Source: Trichobilharzia szidati (Eukaryota; Platyhelminthes; Trematoda; Strigeidida; Schistosomatidae). Taken from it: a stretch of DNA of 64,000 nucleotides. The stretch spans positions 134,512,920-134,576,919 of the forward strand of contig OX235279.1 of NCBI GenBank assembly GCA_944472155.2. The letters are read 5' to 3'. Positions 29,001 to 42,600 of this stretch are shown here, one piece after another (position 1 is the stretch's first letter; each line of letters starts with the position of its first letter). The notes beneath the pieces are model-generated. The model was given only the letters and a program-made list of their open reading frames with translations. It was not told the DNA's origin and searched no databases. Both the position numbers and the translations under genes were made by a program.

Positions 29001-32000
29001 CCTTAGTAATCTAATTCATATTATAACAAAGGTCTATATGATGTCCCCATTAGTCATTTATTGACTATTACTGACAAACTTGTATATAGTTGCACCTTAG
29101 TTGCATATTTATAAGCTTTATAAATCACATCAGAGAAGTATTATCTTTTAGACTTCAGTTGCTTAGTCCATATTTTAAAATGAAACCGCCAATTCAATTT
29201 TTCGATAACATAAGCAAAAGATAAGGGACATGTTGTTCTATTCTTTTTAGTGATATAAATTAGCTTCATGCATAAGCAAATACTACTGCTCAGTGTATCA
29301 CTTTATAGTCAAACAGTATTTTTTCACATACATATTCAATTTTCTGATTTTTGTTTTGTTGTATTTTAGTCACTTTTATTAGATTCAGTCATCAGAGAAC
29401 TGTTGGAATTTCTTCTAAGCGAAAATGATTCAGTCCGAGCAGAAGCACGGTGTCTTTTAAGATTACTTGGCCATACAGTTGGACAACCTTTGTGTAAATT
29501 ATTAGCATCTCATTGGTACAAACAGATTGGACATGTCTTACCACTGAAAGTACCAAATCGTCTATTGGATTTACCCATTTCAACTCAATTAGCTATACTG
29601 GTATGCATAAATTATCTTAATGTTTACTACTTCAAGATTTTGATTCACATAGGAATATATTTTGAATGTCCTCTTAGTATTAACTTGAAACGAACATGGC
29701 GAAAATAGTAAAATTACACTGCTTGTGTTTGTCACCTATACAGTACAAGTAATAGTCTCCAAAGCCTCAGGATGGTCGGGGGTGGGTGCCTTGCGCTGCG
29801 GGTTGGCCAACCCTCCGCACACCTCTTGAAATGCTCCCATATGACCGGGCCTCTTACATAGCCTCTCCTGAGGAAGTCCTACTCACTGCCTTCACGTGGC
29901 AGAGGTGTTTTTCACCAAAGTGAGAGGGCGAAAGCGGATGCCCGGCGCTCTTCACCGGGTTGACTGTCCATTGGATGACAGTCTAGGTGAGATGGCTAAA
30001 CCCTGATTACAAACCTCCAACGACTGGCGTATGAAGCTCACTGGAGCTCACCGGCAGACGTATGGACAAAGGGCTTGTTGGATGTCCTGGATGTCTGGCC
30101 CCATTCAAAAAGGCGTATGAACTGAACTCCGGTCACCGACTGCCAATGGATAGTGGACTCCCTACTCCACTCCTACTGCCTTGTAGGTCACACTTGGTTG
30201 TGTAAAGGCTAGAGCTGCACTCTCAAACAAAAGGCCGAGCGATCCTGGGGACATCACTCGTACCAAATTCCCATGAAACTTCATGAACTCTCTTACAAAC
30301 GACTCTCACAATGCTACGGCGTTCCCGGTAAGCGACGCGCCCTGTGCTCACCCGGTGGCCAGTGTGAAAACATGGCTTGGTACAGTCAAGGCTGATATGG
30401 AGTGCCTGGGGCTACAAACCGTCTACGGACTCCGTCTGTGGAACAAGAATTGGATAACCCTGTCGCAAAACCTTACATCAGATCGCCGCGCCTGGGCAGC
30501 GATGATTCGAGATGTTCTTGAAGCCGGCTCATCCTCCCGTAGGAGATAGCCGAAGTAAAGTAAAGTAAGTAAGTACAAGTAATATCGTCAATTTTTACAA
30601 AAATTTATGCGTATTTCACTGTAGGGATTCCAATATGACGGTTACTATCATCTAATTTCAAGAATCATTTGTGAACCAGATTTGAGCGGTCATAGTTGAA
30701 TGGTCCTTATAAACCTACTTTACATAAAACAAATGTGATGGACTAAAAATGTCAACCCAGCTCTTAGAATCACTATTTCACCCCTAAATCCTATTTCAAA
30801 CTGAATTGAATTCGTTTTTAACTGGCTAACTACTGACATAACTCAGCAGTCTTTGTGTACTGTTCGTTGCTACGGATTTTAAAATTCTTTGATTTTATTT
30901 AGATATTTAACTTTCTTTTGTGGTTCTAGAATTTTTAACAAACTGACTGTATCGTATTGTGATTGATTCTTTGATATTAGTTGACATTATATTAGATGTT
31001 TTTGTGAACTTCACCTTCACTGGTATTTGAATTCTTGCGGTTCCTCAATTAAATATCCTTTTATTTGATTAACGTTAATTCGATTCTAGTTACACTTTAA
31101 AAAAAAGTATTTACGAAGATGAAGTTTTGTCATATTATTTCCACTTTTACATTTATAGGAAACAAATTATTTTTTCAGTCAATCAGCGAAAGTAAAGCCT
31201 TCAAATAAGGCATTAGATAATTCAAAGCCTTATGATTTCGATATAGATAATAATGATGATGGAGTGGGTCTGCTACGCTATGATTCCTCGAAACGTGATG
31301 ACTGTGTCTTTCTGTCAGATGTCCGCGCATTACTAACTCAATTTGAAGTGACCAGTGAACCGCCTGGTGCCGTTAATACTAACAATAACACTAGCAATAG
31401 TTCTGCTGTAAATGGTGGCAATAATAATAATTCCAATGCGAATCCAGATTATGAGAAATTTCAGTTTACTCGGACTTTTCCATTTTCCAAAAATTCGTCG
31501 TCCACCTTTAAAAATCCAGTACTATTCTCGACTAATTGCATGCGATTTATTAATCTTCGAGTAGTTGCTTGTCAAATCCTGTCGGTGACGTGGTATTTAG
31601 ATGTACAGAAGTCACGAAATTTAACGGCGTTATTCAAAGGTCAGTGAAAAATTTTTCAATTGGAAAGTTTGTGGGCATTTATTGGTTTTGAAATATTTTT
31701 AACATGAAATCGCATCAATCAAACAAAGGTCATTTGGGTTCTAATCCCGTGGATAAATGCCAGCGTATTCCATCACCTTGACCTCACATGGGATCATAAA
31801 ATTCTTGATTTCCTGTCTGTTTCACTTCGTATAACCCCCTATTTTTGTACTGATTATAACCGTTATTAATACCAAATAAATATCAGTAGTGTTTTGAAAA
31901 GTAATATTTCACATATAATTACCCTCGATTCTTTTCAAATGCATCTTACTTCGCAACGTATGACCATTCATCCTCCACTGTATAATATAATCCAATTGTT

Positions 32001-35000
32001 AAATATTAGTGATGTTAATCTACAATTATTGTTTTACAATCATCTGAAATTAATCCTCACCATTTCAGTTTTCTCCCGAAATTTTCCAAGTAATCACATG
32101 ACGACACTATTAGCAATTAAGTCAGTATACCAGAAAGTTTAAATAGATGATAGGAAGACTAGAAGCAGTTACCGTTGGAATGTAAATTCCATAAATTAAG
32201 GGCAAATCAGTAATCCCTGGACAAGAGCCACATTGTGTTACCAACACATTGCTTTGGAAGTGCTTCTTGTTAACACGATTGTAACGTTTCGACTCTAAAT
32301 TAATTTCGTACTACAGTTGCAGTGACATTATCCTTATAGACGGATAAAACTGTTTTATATTCAGGCAACTTTGAACTAGTCGACAGGACTGTCATGTAAT
32401 TATTGCTTTTGTTTCATTGGTCGTTTCGTCACTGTTATGGTTCTCTATTTGTTATATTAGAAAAATCTTGTCTCAATTAATTATACAAGTAATAAAAGCC
32501 TGTAGTAACTCACATTTTTAAAAGGACTTACTTTCCCCCTTACGACTTCTGTTTCCCAAAGTAATAAATACCCTACGGTCACCACACTATACGCACCCAT
32601 TCTTACTCGTCTTATCACACTTAATTTTTCATGTGAAAAGTTCACATTGCGTTATGTTTTGTTGCTTAATTTATCTTTGTAGGATTATCTTGTAAAAATG
32701 AGTATATTAATGAAGCGGCTTTCTTATGCCTTCGAGAATTCGCTAGTAAAACAAATGTTGATATTGAACTAAGACATGCTAATATGAAACAGATTATCCA
32801 AAATGTTAGACAAGCTTCGATTCGATGTACCCATGCAGTTCAACAATTGGCTTATTGTGCTCAGTTGTTTCCAAGTACACTTAGTGAACGTTTATGCGAA
32901 GCAATACATGTAGGTTGTTAATTGTAATGCTGAATTATATTGTTAGTTATCCTTGTATTTTATGCTGATTTAACATATTGACCTTACTATAGCGTATTTA
33001 TTAAATATGTAGTATCTAGATGGTGGTGGTCAATAGGGCATCATGATTCACTTTCACAGAAAAAGCAACAAAAAGGTATAATATACGTAGAAATTAGCAA
33101 TACTGCTTAGGGGACTGTAACACTACGTCTGAGTTCCTATCCATCCCAACTTCAACCTGAGTGACTAGCTATAATATCATAAGTTATCCTACAACCTATT
33201 ATGATTCGTGATCCATTATATAAAATTGCATCACATTGCTGAATCACAAAGCCTCAGAAACTGGATGACATTGAAATAAACAGTGATACAATCGAAGGTT
33301 TTAGAATACTTTTGAATGTATTACCGTTAAGATATTTTCAATCATTTGTCATCAAAACTGCAACATAACTATGTTGATCAGAGAGGGTGGTAGCTTGTTA
33401 CTCGAGTTACACTCGCCAACCGGTACACTTTGATCAGCAACAATCACAATAAAACAATCACTTCAACCAATTTTTCTTTAGAAATTGAAAATATTTATTT
33501 CCCCATACGAATTGAAAACAAACAACAAACTTTAGCAAAACGGAATTTAGTGAATTCATTGTCAAATTTCGTCAGAGTGCTTTAACTACATACTCTTTAT
33601 ACTATGAGAAATAAATAAATAAATATTGGATTAATAAATTAATTTCATTGCAGAACGAAAGATGAAGACGTTTTACAGTTTAAGTTCAGGTGTAGATAAA
33701 GGCCAAAAAAGGATAAGAGCGCAGTTTTATCACCATGATGAACGATTAGTTAACACAGAAAGTGTGAGGGATTTCAAAATAGATAAATAATAGTTAAACG
33801 AATTAAGATTATGTAACTCACACAAAATAGTTTGAACTGAGACAAGGATAAAAATAGATAGAATGGAATAAATATTAGCAGTAACAATTAGCTGAGTGAA
33901 ACATGTTACGGTGATAGAGTCAAAGTGACCACTGCTTCTTTATGTACACAAAGAAGTGGTATTATAGATATGGCCTAGGTAAATGTGTGATAATGTGATT
34001 AAACAGCCTCTTTTCTTCACGACCTGTGTATTTACTTCTACAAGTACACACTCGAATTGATATTAGGAGTGTTTAAGATTGGTCACCATGTGGTGGTGTG
34101 GCACAGACAATGTGTGCAAACGAAATATTATTCTCACGTATTCCCACAGTTCAATTCGACATTAGCAACAGAATACGATATATCTATTTGAACATTCTAT
34201 TTCATGTCGTTTCATGTAAACCGAATTCACAAGCTCAGTGATTTGGTTGACGAATACAAACTGTATATATTTGAACAGTGGTTTGATCAATGAAAATATA
34301 TCTTGGCTTCTGTGTCTTGCCTTCTGCTGTTACAAACAGTCTTTCAGAAGTTTTTAATGAAATTCATTAAACGATGCTTTGTTGCTAGCTTAAATCGTTT
34401 TCAGAGTTATCTTTTCGTTATATGGCAAGGTATTGTTTAGATCTCCGAGAAAAGAAATACTTCCGTCTAGTCTCTGTGTCAGTGTGTCAAGCTGTAATAT
34501 ATGTCAGATGTCGTTTGTCACCATTTCATTAAAATTCACACTATAGCAGTAACAATTATGCCTTCTACGGCATTTACATTATTTTATTTTTCTCTACTGC
34601 TAGTAATATACTTTCAAAATTTTAGGATAACGATGCAAAATTGTTTGATTTTTGTTACACGAGTTTTCTAAGAACAATCGATTTTGTAACTTGATATCAT
34701 AATGAAAATAAATCGATACCCACCTACTGTGATACTAACAGCCGGTTAGTAACAAAAACACAATACTTGACAGGTGTGTAACCAAAAGTTCGGAATGCCA
34801 ACCTGTAACTCGTTACCGAATATGCATCTATTTATTTTTGTTCTGTATTGTATTTCATGTGAATCTGTTTGAGATGTTATAATTTATATATTACTGTTTT
34901 TCTTCGTGTAATGCAGTCGCAGTTGAACACTGCTCTGGAGGAAGCAATTGAGAAGCAGAATTCAGGATCGATTTCCTCATTTATTTCACCTGTAAGTTGA

Positions 35001-36565
35001 ATACTTGTGTCTACTTTCTATGCATATTATTTTTAAACCAATTTGAATCTCTTATGCTCACAGTTTGTTATTAATAGCTGTTTTATTCATAGTATACCCA
35101 ATATATAGATAGAGTTAACTCTTAAAATTGTCTCATTTAATTCAAATCTGTTAATTTGATGGAGGACTAAAGACGTTTTCCCTAACTTGTTGTTCTTTTT
35201 CCTCCTGTCGGAGACTTGAATTTGTGTTTTATGATGACCGAAACTTGTTTTTTTTGTCAATCGGCTAAGTGATGAATTTCATTTGAAAGGTTCATGCCCC
35301 GAAGAGTTAAGTGTCGCATCATTTCACCATATCGAACAGCCTAGAACTCCGAAACCTAGAATTCGTGTTCTACGGTTTTTGCAAATTCACGAAATGCCTT
35401 TGATATAATCGTAGTTAAAGGTAAAATAGCTTTTAGTTAGCTAGATAGAAAAAGTACCTAAAACATCGGAAAAAATTCAGCTAATTCAAGTTTTACCACT
35501 GCACACAGCACAGAACACAGGAATAGAAGAATGAAAGTTCGATACTTTTGAAATTTTATCATTATTTAACTTTTCCACCTCTTTAATTTACGTCATATTT
35601 TGCTTTTAGAATCTAGAGCTTTGCACATTACTGCTGGATTTATTTCATTCAATCCCCTTGGCAACTTCTAAATACGTTTCACTCCTGATTGAATCCATAG
35701 TGAATGCTGAATATGCCTTGAATATCGATCTCACCAGTCCTTTGCGTCTACCACTAACTCGCTTTCTATCACGTTATCCTGCAGAAACATGTGCTTTACT
35801 ACTAACTGGTTCACGATGGCCTCAAGACTCCCGTGCACATAGATTACTCTTGGTAATGTTTGTGTGTTTTATTACTCTTTTAAGCTAACTCTAAGTTTTA
35901 TTGGTGAATGGTCTTTGTTGCCTGGTACACTGACACAGTGGCATAGTTTGTTCTGTTGCTTTGACTCGTATGTCATGTAATGATCAAACAATAAGTCATA
36001 TAAAATCCTACTATAATACACAAAGGAAAGTTATCGAACAGTCTCTTTGAATTAACATAATCTAAGATTTTGCTGTTGGAGGCCTATACTTCCTTCAAGT
36101 AGGTAGGGTGTTTTCTCCTTCAAAGATATTACAATCATTTATCTGTCTTTAAACAAATCAACGTGTATTCTCGGGAAACTTAAAAATCTCAATTGCTGCA
36201 CTTCATAGATTGAAATTTACTGTTGATTTACCTCAGAGAGATTTGCACTATTATACTTAAGTTGTCAAGGAACAATTCATTTTCATTGCGTGTATACTAG
36301 AGGCAGATAAGAATCCTTAGAACAAGCCGAATCAAGAGATTTCACCATGGTTTGTATAAAAGTGTAAAATATTTTCATTATAATAAGTTTCAATTGACTA
36401 CAGTGCCTATGGTTTCAGTAATTCGGCTGTATTAGCTAAATTAGTCTAGAATGTTACTGATGAACTTTAAACTGTCGTATGGTGTTTAGACCACTTCGTG
36501 GTGTCAAATAAAACATTATTTGTTGTTGCGATTGGTTCCTGTTAAAGTTATCAACAATTATTCTG

Positions 36566-36601
<36 letters not shown>

Positions 36602-39600
36602 TTCAATTCTTACAAGAGCAGAACGTGAACTGTGTTTTAGGGTACAGTTAAAAGTTTCAATGTTTATAGAAACTTAACTGCGTATACTTGACTGTTTTTT
36701 GTGGTAAAGATGTTTTTAACTGTTTGGTCTTTCATTTGGTGTTTTTGTTTCCTGAAGGCTCATTCTGAGGTAACAAGTAGCCACGAGATTACCTTCTATA
36801 AGGCCGTCTTTCAGTCAGTTGCTCAGGTGCAAAGAAAACTGTGTATTACACAAACCTTGTCTGATATCTACTTGTCCAGTTACTGATTTCCCTGATTATC
36901 TATTTTATGCCATCCAAGTAAGCATAGTAAGAGAATCCGACTTAAATTATTGGCTACTTACCCTCTCAGTTAAAGTTAGTACCCCATTCCTATCTAAGTA
37001 GTCGGAAGCACTCAAAACATTTTAGCCCTAACTATCTAAACTAATTAGTTTACAGTTGATTAGACGCAAAGGCCAATTTACGATTTTTCCAATAGCCGTC
37101 TACTAGCTCACAAGTTGTCATCATAACGGTGTTCATAATCTATTTCTGCGGCACGTATCAACTCATCGATCTATCACTCTGATCGGATGTCATGATTTTG
37201 AGAAACTACATCTCCCCGTCTGTTGACCTAATATCCCCTCTATTCTCCTTTTACATCTCATTTGTTGAGTCATGTAACAGTTGTCCTTGTTGCAATGCTT
37301 GAAAAGCTTCCCTTGTCCATAGGACACGAAATGAACTACATGTCATCTGGTGTTGGCGGCCGTCAATATTAGACTCATCCGTTTCTTTACGTATCCCAAT
37401 AGTTAATTAATTCCAGTTTTGTTACTTGGATGTCTTTATGTATCATTGATACCCTAATTACTGCGTTTACAATTACATTGAAATATTTTTGAATCATAAC
37501 TTCCAGCTTATTGAGCACACGAATCGGGACATCTACTTCATTGATTAAAAGCGAAATATTATTTGCTAAGTTGTTTCCCTTTGATTATCTAATTTGTCTT
37601 CTAACATTTGCTTTATTGACGTTTGTTATCCCTTTGTTTATATAGTTCGCGCTTAGCTGCCCTCAGGGCCAACCGATAGTTGATTATTTAAAAGTAAATT
37701 ACCACATACTTGTTGATCTTGTTGAACCAAATGAGATTGAGGATAGTAAAGGCAAGTTTAAGTTTGTTTTCTTCATCTTTCCATATGTTTTACTATTGGG
37801 TAACTTTATCTCCTAAGATTATTGATCTACTTAAATTGTATTAATCAGTGAGTGCTATCGTCATTCGTAATACTCACACTATCTGATATTTTGTTATTCA
37901 ACTAAACTTAACCGTAGGGTTGTAGTGAATGATGACTTCAAACTCCTGTTCTTAGTGCAATTTCAGAAGTGCACATTTATTCAGATCACATTATTATTTT
38001 CTTGACCTGTGTGATTTAGCAGTCTACTAAAGATGACTTATTAACATGCTACCTAACAGTTAATTTTGCAACAACATAAGGCGAGACACGGAAGCCAAGA
38101 TATATTTTCATTGATCAAACCGCTGTTCAAATATATACAGTTTGTATTCGTCAACCAAATCACTGAGCTTGTGAATTCGGTTTACATGAAACGACATGAA
38201 ATAGAATGTTCAAATAGATATATCGTATTCTGTTGCTAATGTCGAATTGAACTGTGGGAGTACATGAGAATAATATTCCGTTGTCATATATTGTCTGTAT
38301 CACACCACCACAATTTGAACTAACCAAAAAGCAGTCGGAATTAGTGTTCATTTATAACTGTTTATGATGTGGTGATGTGCGCGAAGTAGCTGCCAAAGCA
38401 CCTCTCGATCGATGCTATCGAATGCTTTTTCGAAGTCGATGAATTTGAGAAAGAGAGGTGACTGCCATTCCAAGCTTTGTTCAATGATGATCCGTAATAC
38501 TTAATAATCACCTGTGGGTGGTTTACGAACCAACCCGACTATTCAGGGTACATACATCAGGAATATTTAGGGAAGTTTTTTTATCTTTTAAATGCTATTT
38601 GAAGCCCACACTGTACTAATACTTAAACGTACTCTGTAATACCTAAACTTATAATCTCTACGTTTATAATGTTTCTATTTTGATTTGAAAATTGAAGAAG
38701 TATTCCACTTTACCCTATATGCTCTCAGAAATCTTCGCAATTAAGGCTCATTAAAGTACCGAGTTGCGGGTGTAGTAGTCTCTTACTTAGATCTTAAAGT
38801 TTTCCTTACAATTAATGCATCCTGGTGTTGCATGAGTCTCGTTTCTTGACTTAACTGGCTATCTGTTGTCAAGTGCAAGCGTTGCTACCGTGTCATACAT
38901 GAAATTGAATCAAACAACGTGGAAAAAAGCAACTAGAACTATTCAATGTTAAATAGACCCAATGAACCGTACTCACTTGAATGTATTACTTAAAATGCAT
39001 TGTTTGGAGTTTTCTAACATGTTTTTAAAATGGATGTGATATGAAATTAAGAAAATTCGGTTTCTATCAACCAACCGGTTACATTATTGTAGCCCTGCAG
39101 TGTTGAGAACCTTCATAAATAAAGTATATTCAACTGTTCTAAAATGTCTTCACCCCAATTTATTAATTTATATTTGTGTGAGCGTTGCTCTGTTTCAAGC
39201 TTTTGACAAATAATTCACAACATACATATGTACGTTGTGTGTTAAACATTCTTACAATTTTCAATTTCAGGTACAAGCGAACAGAGTGAACCACTATCTT
39301 TACCGAAAGGTGGAATTCATCTAACTCCTGCTTGTCCTAGACATTTAGCTATTCGTGTAGTTCATACAATACATCAGTTATCACCAAATTGGTTGACAAC
39401 TAGTAAAGTCGCAGAAAAAGAAACATCTAGAAGCAGCACAAAGTACAAGTCGAATCAGTTCAGTATTTGTGAAACTGGACTTCATCCATTAGTTACATCT
39501 CTACTAGCTTACTGGCAATCAGATTTATTCATCAGACGACAATCTAATCTAACAATGGTTAAATTATCTAAGGATACTGACACAGATCCAGTATTGGATG

Positions 39601-42600
39601 AATGTGTTAAAGATTTGCTGGAGTCAAGTGCATTTGTCCCGTCGATTCCACCTGATGGTACTTTATGTCTGCCAATGGATACGGACACTTCACCGTCTGA
39701 TCCTATTTCACTAAGTGGTTGCCCAGTTTACTCAGGGACCACAGATCATACACACTGGGATGAACCGAAACTTATATTAGACTGTTTGCTAGATTGTTAC
39801 AAGTAAGTCTTATTCTTTTGTTTTGCTGTACATCCTTTGTCGCTGACATTTGTGTTACATCACATGCAGGGTACTTTTAATTAAACTGTTCCATTTAAAA
39901 TTAAGCACTATCAATTTTATTTCATGATTGAATCTATAATCAGTTTATCTTATCCATTTTGACAATATCCGTTGTCTTTCATTTGAACAGGAATGCTTTT
40001 CCCATCTCGAATATTCTTTAGACTTATTCCCAACGCATTATTATTACCTTGGGTTCCACTTTGTTTTATTTTATGCCATCCTCTTCAGCTGGGTCCACGA
40101 TTGCCCATAATCTCTCATCTCCTCCTCACACGATCTCCTCCATGTCACCCTTGCACCGACGACCCACTCGTCACTTCCCATTGGGATTCTATTCGAGCGA
40201 TTGCTTGGTTCGCGATGTGATTCAGTGGTTTCCTCAATGTATGCCTGATTGATCTCCATGTTCTCCTACATATATGTTGAGCGATCGGCTCTTGGTTGGT
40301 TTGTTCGCAGCCAGAGTTTCTTGTTACTACTAGTAATAATAATAATAATAATAATATACTTTATTCCAAAAGCAGTACTTGTGATACAGAATGGAATTTT
40401 CAGCATTGATCATAATATTGCATCTAATTTCCTCAAATTATAAATAAAATTAATCACATAGAAAATTTTTCTACATTAAAAATAGCGTTAATATAAAAAA
40501 ATAAAAAACATGCAGCATATAACATGGAAATAATAATAATGATAGCAGCTAAGGTAATGATAATAATACAAGTGGAAATTGCCGTGGGCTTGTTTCATAC
40601 AGTATTGTCGATGCAGTATACAAATCCTTGCATGATTAAAAATATTGAATATGATGTTCTCTTTGCATAATATGGTGAGGGAAAAAAAAAAGATTACAAC
40701 AGCCAAATTGCTACTAAAACTTCAACGCACAAATATATTCAAAATTCTAAAAATACAAACAATAACCTTATTTTTCGCTGGAATCGGGGAAGTGAAATGA
40801 CGCAGGCTGGTGAAAGCCTTCCGGAAGTCAGTCAGCCGATGCCCCTCCTTTCGATGAAAGCAAAAATAAGGATGGGGACGTGGAATATTCGTACAATGTA
40901 CGAAGCTGGAAAGGCTGCTCAGGTAGCCGCAGAAATGAGGAGATATAAAATAGAAGTGTTGGGAATCTGCGAGAGCAGATGGAACGGATGTGGGAGGTGC
41001 CAATTACCAACTGGAGAGACAATAATCTACTCCGGTCACTCAGAGAACGATCACGAGCACAACGAGGGAGTAGCCATCATTATGTCACCAACAGCAGCCA
41101 AAGCTCTCATGCAGTGGGAACCAATCTCCTCCAGGGTAATGACAGCCAGGTTCAACTCAAAAGGAAGGAAGGTTACAATCATTCAATGCTATGCGCCTAC
41201 AAACGTCTCAGAACAAGAGAAGAAGGAGAATTTCTACAGACGACTACAAACAGTAATGAACAACGTCCCAAGTGGCGATATCAAAATCCTGATGGGTGAC
41301 ATGAATGCGAAACTGGGAGGAGACAATACAGGAAGAGAACTCACCATGGGTCGTGAGGCCCTCAGTGAAATGAACGAAAATGGCGAACTCTTCTCAGACT
41401 TCTGCGCCTTCAATGATTTGGTGATTGGTGGCAGTGTCTTCAAACATAGGGATATACACAAGGCAACATGGATTTCACCAGATGGACACACCAAAAACCA
41501 GATAGACTTCATTTCAATCTCAAGGAAGTGGAGACGGACCCTACTGGACACAAGACAGAGGAGAGGAGCAGATGTGGGTGCACACCACTATCTAGTACAA
41601 GGGACTTTCAAGGTGAAGCTGAAAGCCTCGAGGATAGCTGGGGATAAGCCACAATGCAAGTTCAACACTCAAAAACTGAAGGACACAATCACACAGGACA
41701 TTTTCACTGCAACTGTCAGAGCAAAGCAGGAAACATTACGTGGCACCACTGAGGAATCATCCGTGGAAGACCATTGGAACTCTCTGAAGGTAATTTTCAA
41801 CGAAACGTGTTCAACGGTTTTAGGCAGAAAGAAGAAACATGACGAGGAATGGCTCTCAACGGACACTTGGAAGCTAATAGAGGAGAGGAGAAAGGTGAAA
41901 GAGAAAATGATTCAATGCAAAGATGGACAAGAGAAAGAGACGCTGAGCTCAACTTACACAGCACTGGACAAAGAAGTGAAGAAGAGTGCTTGGAAGGACA
42001 AAAGACAATTCTACGACAACCTGGCTACTGAAGCTGAGAAGGCAGCAGGCAAAAGGGACCTGAGGACACTACATCAGATAACCAAGTCCCTATCCGGGAA
42101 GAGATCAACACAAGTGAAACCTGTAGAAGACAGCCAAGGGAACCCAATTACCAAAGAAGAAAGACAGATTAAACAATGGACTGACCACTTCAAAGTACTC
42201 TTGAACCGACCACCACCACCAACCTGTCCAGAAATACCAACAACAGCGCGTACACAACTGTAACTTGACACCAATCGTCCAACGAAAGCTGAAGTTACAG
42301 GATTTTCATCATGAGCTGACATTAGTTAGAGAACCATTGGAAAACCTGGGAAGCTGAAGTCTTGAATGCAATCAAGCTTCTGAAAGCTAGAAAAGCAGCT
42401 GGACCAGATGGAATACCCCCGGAAGCACTGAAAGCAATCCCAGAGACGACAGCAGATATGCTGACTCCATTATTGCTATAGGTCTGGAAGGAGGGAAAGG
42501 TGCCTACTGACTGGAGGAAAGGTTACCTTGTGAAACTACCAAAGACGGGCGACTTAGGACTCTGCAAGAACTGGCGAGGAATCATGCTCCTGTCGACGCC

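Noticed and set aside
34090..38312. Terminal repeats of one 4.2 kb transposon
   Set aside because: TRRAP exons 27-29 lie between them and nothing transposon-like is coded inside; two separate insertions are simpler.
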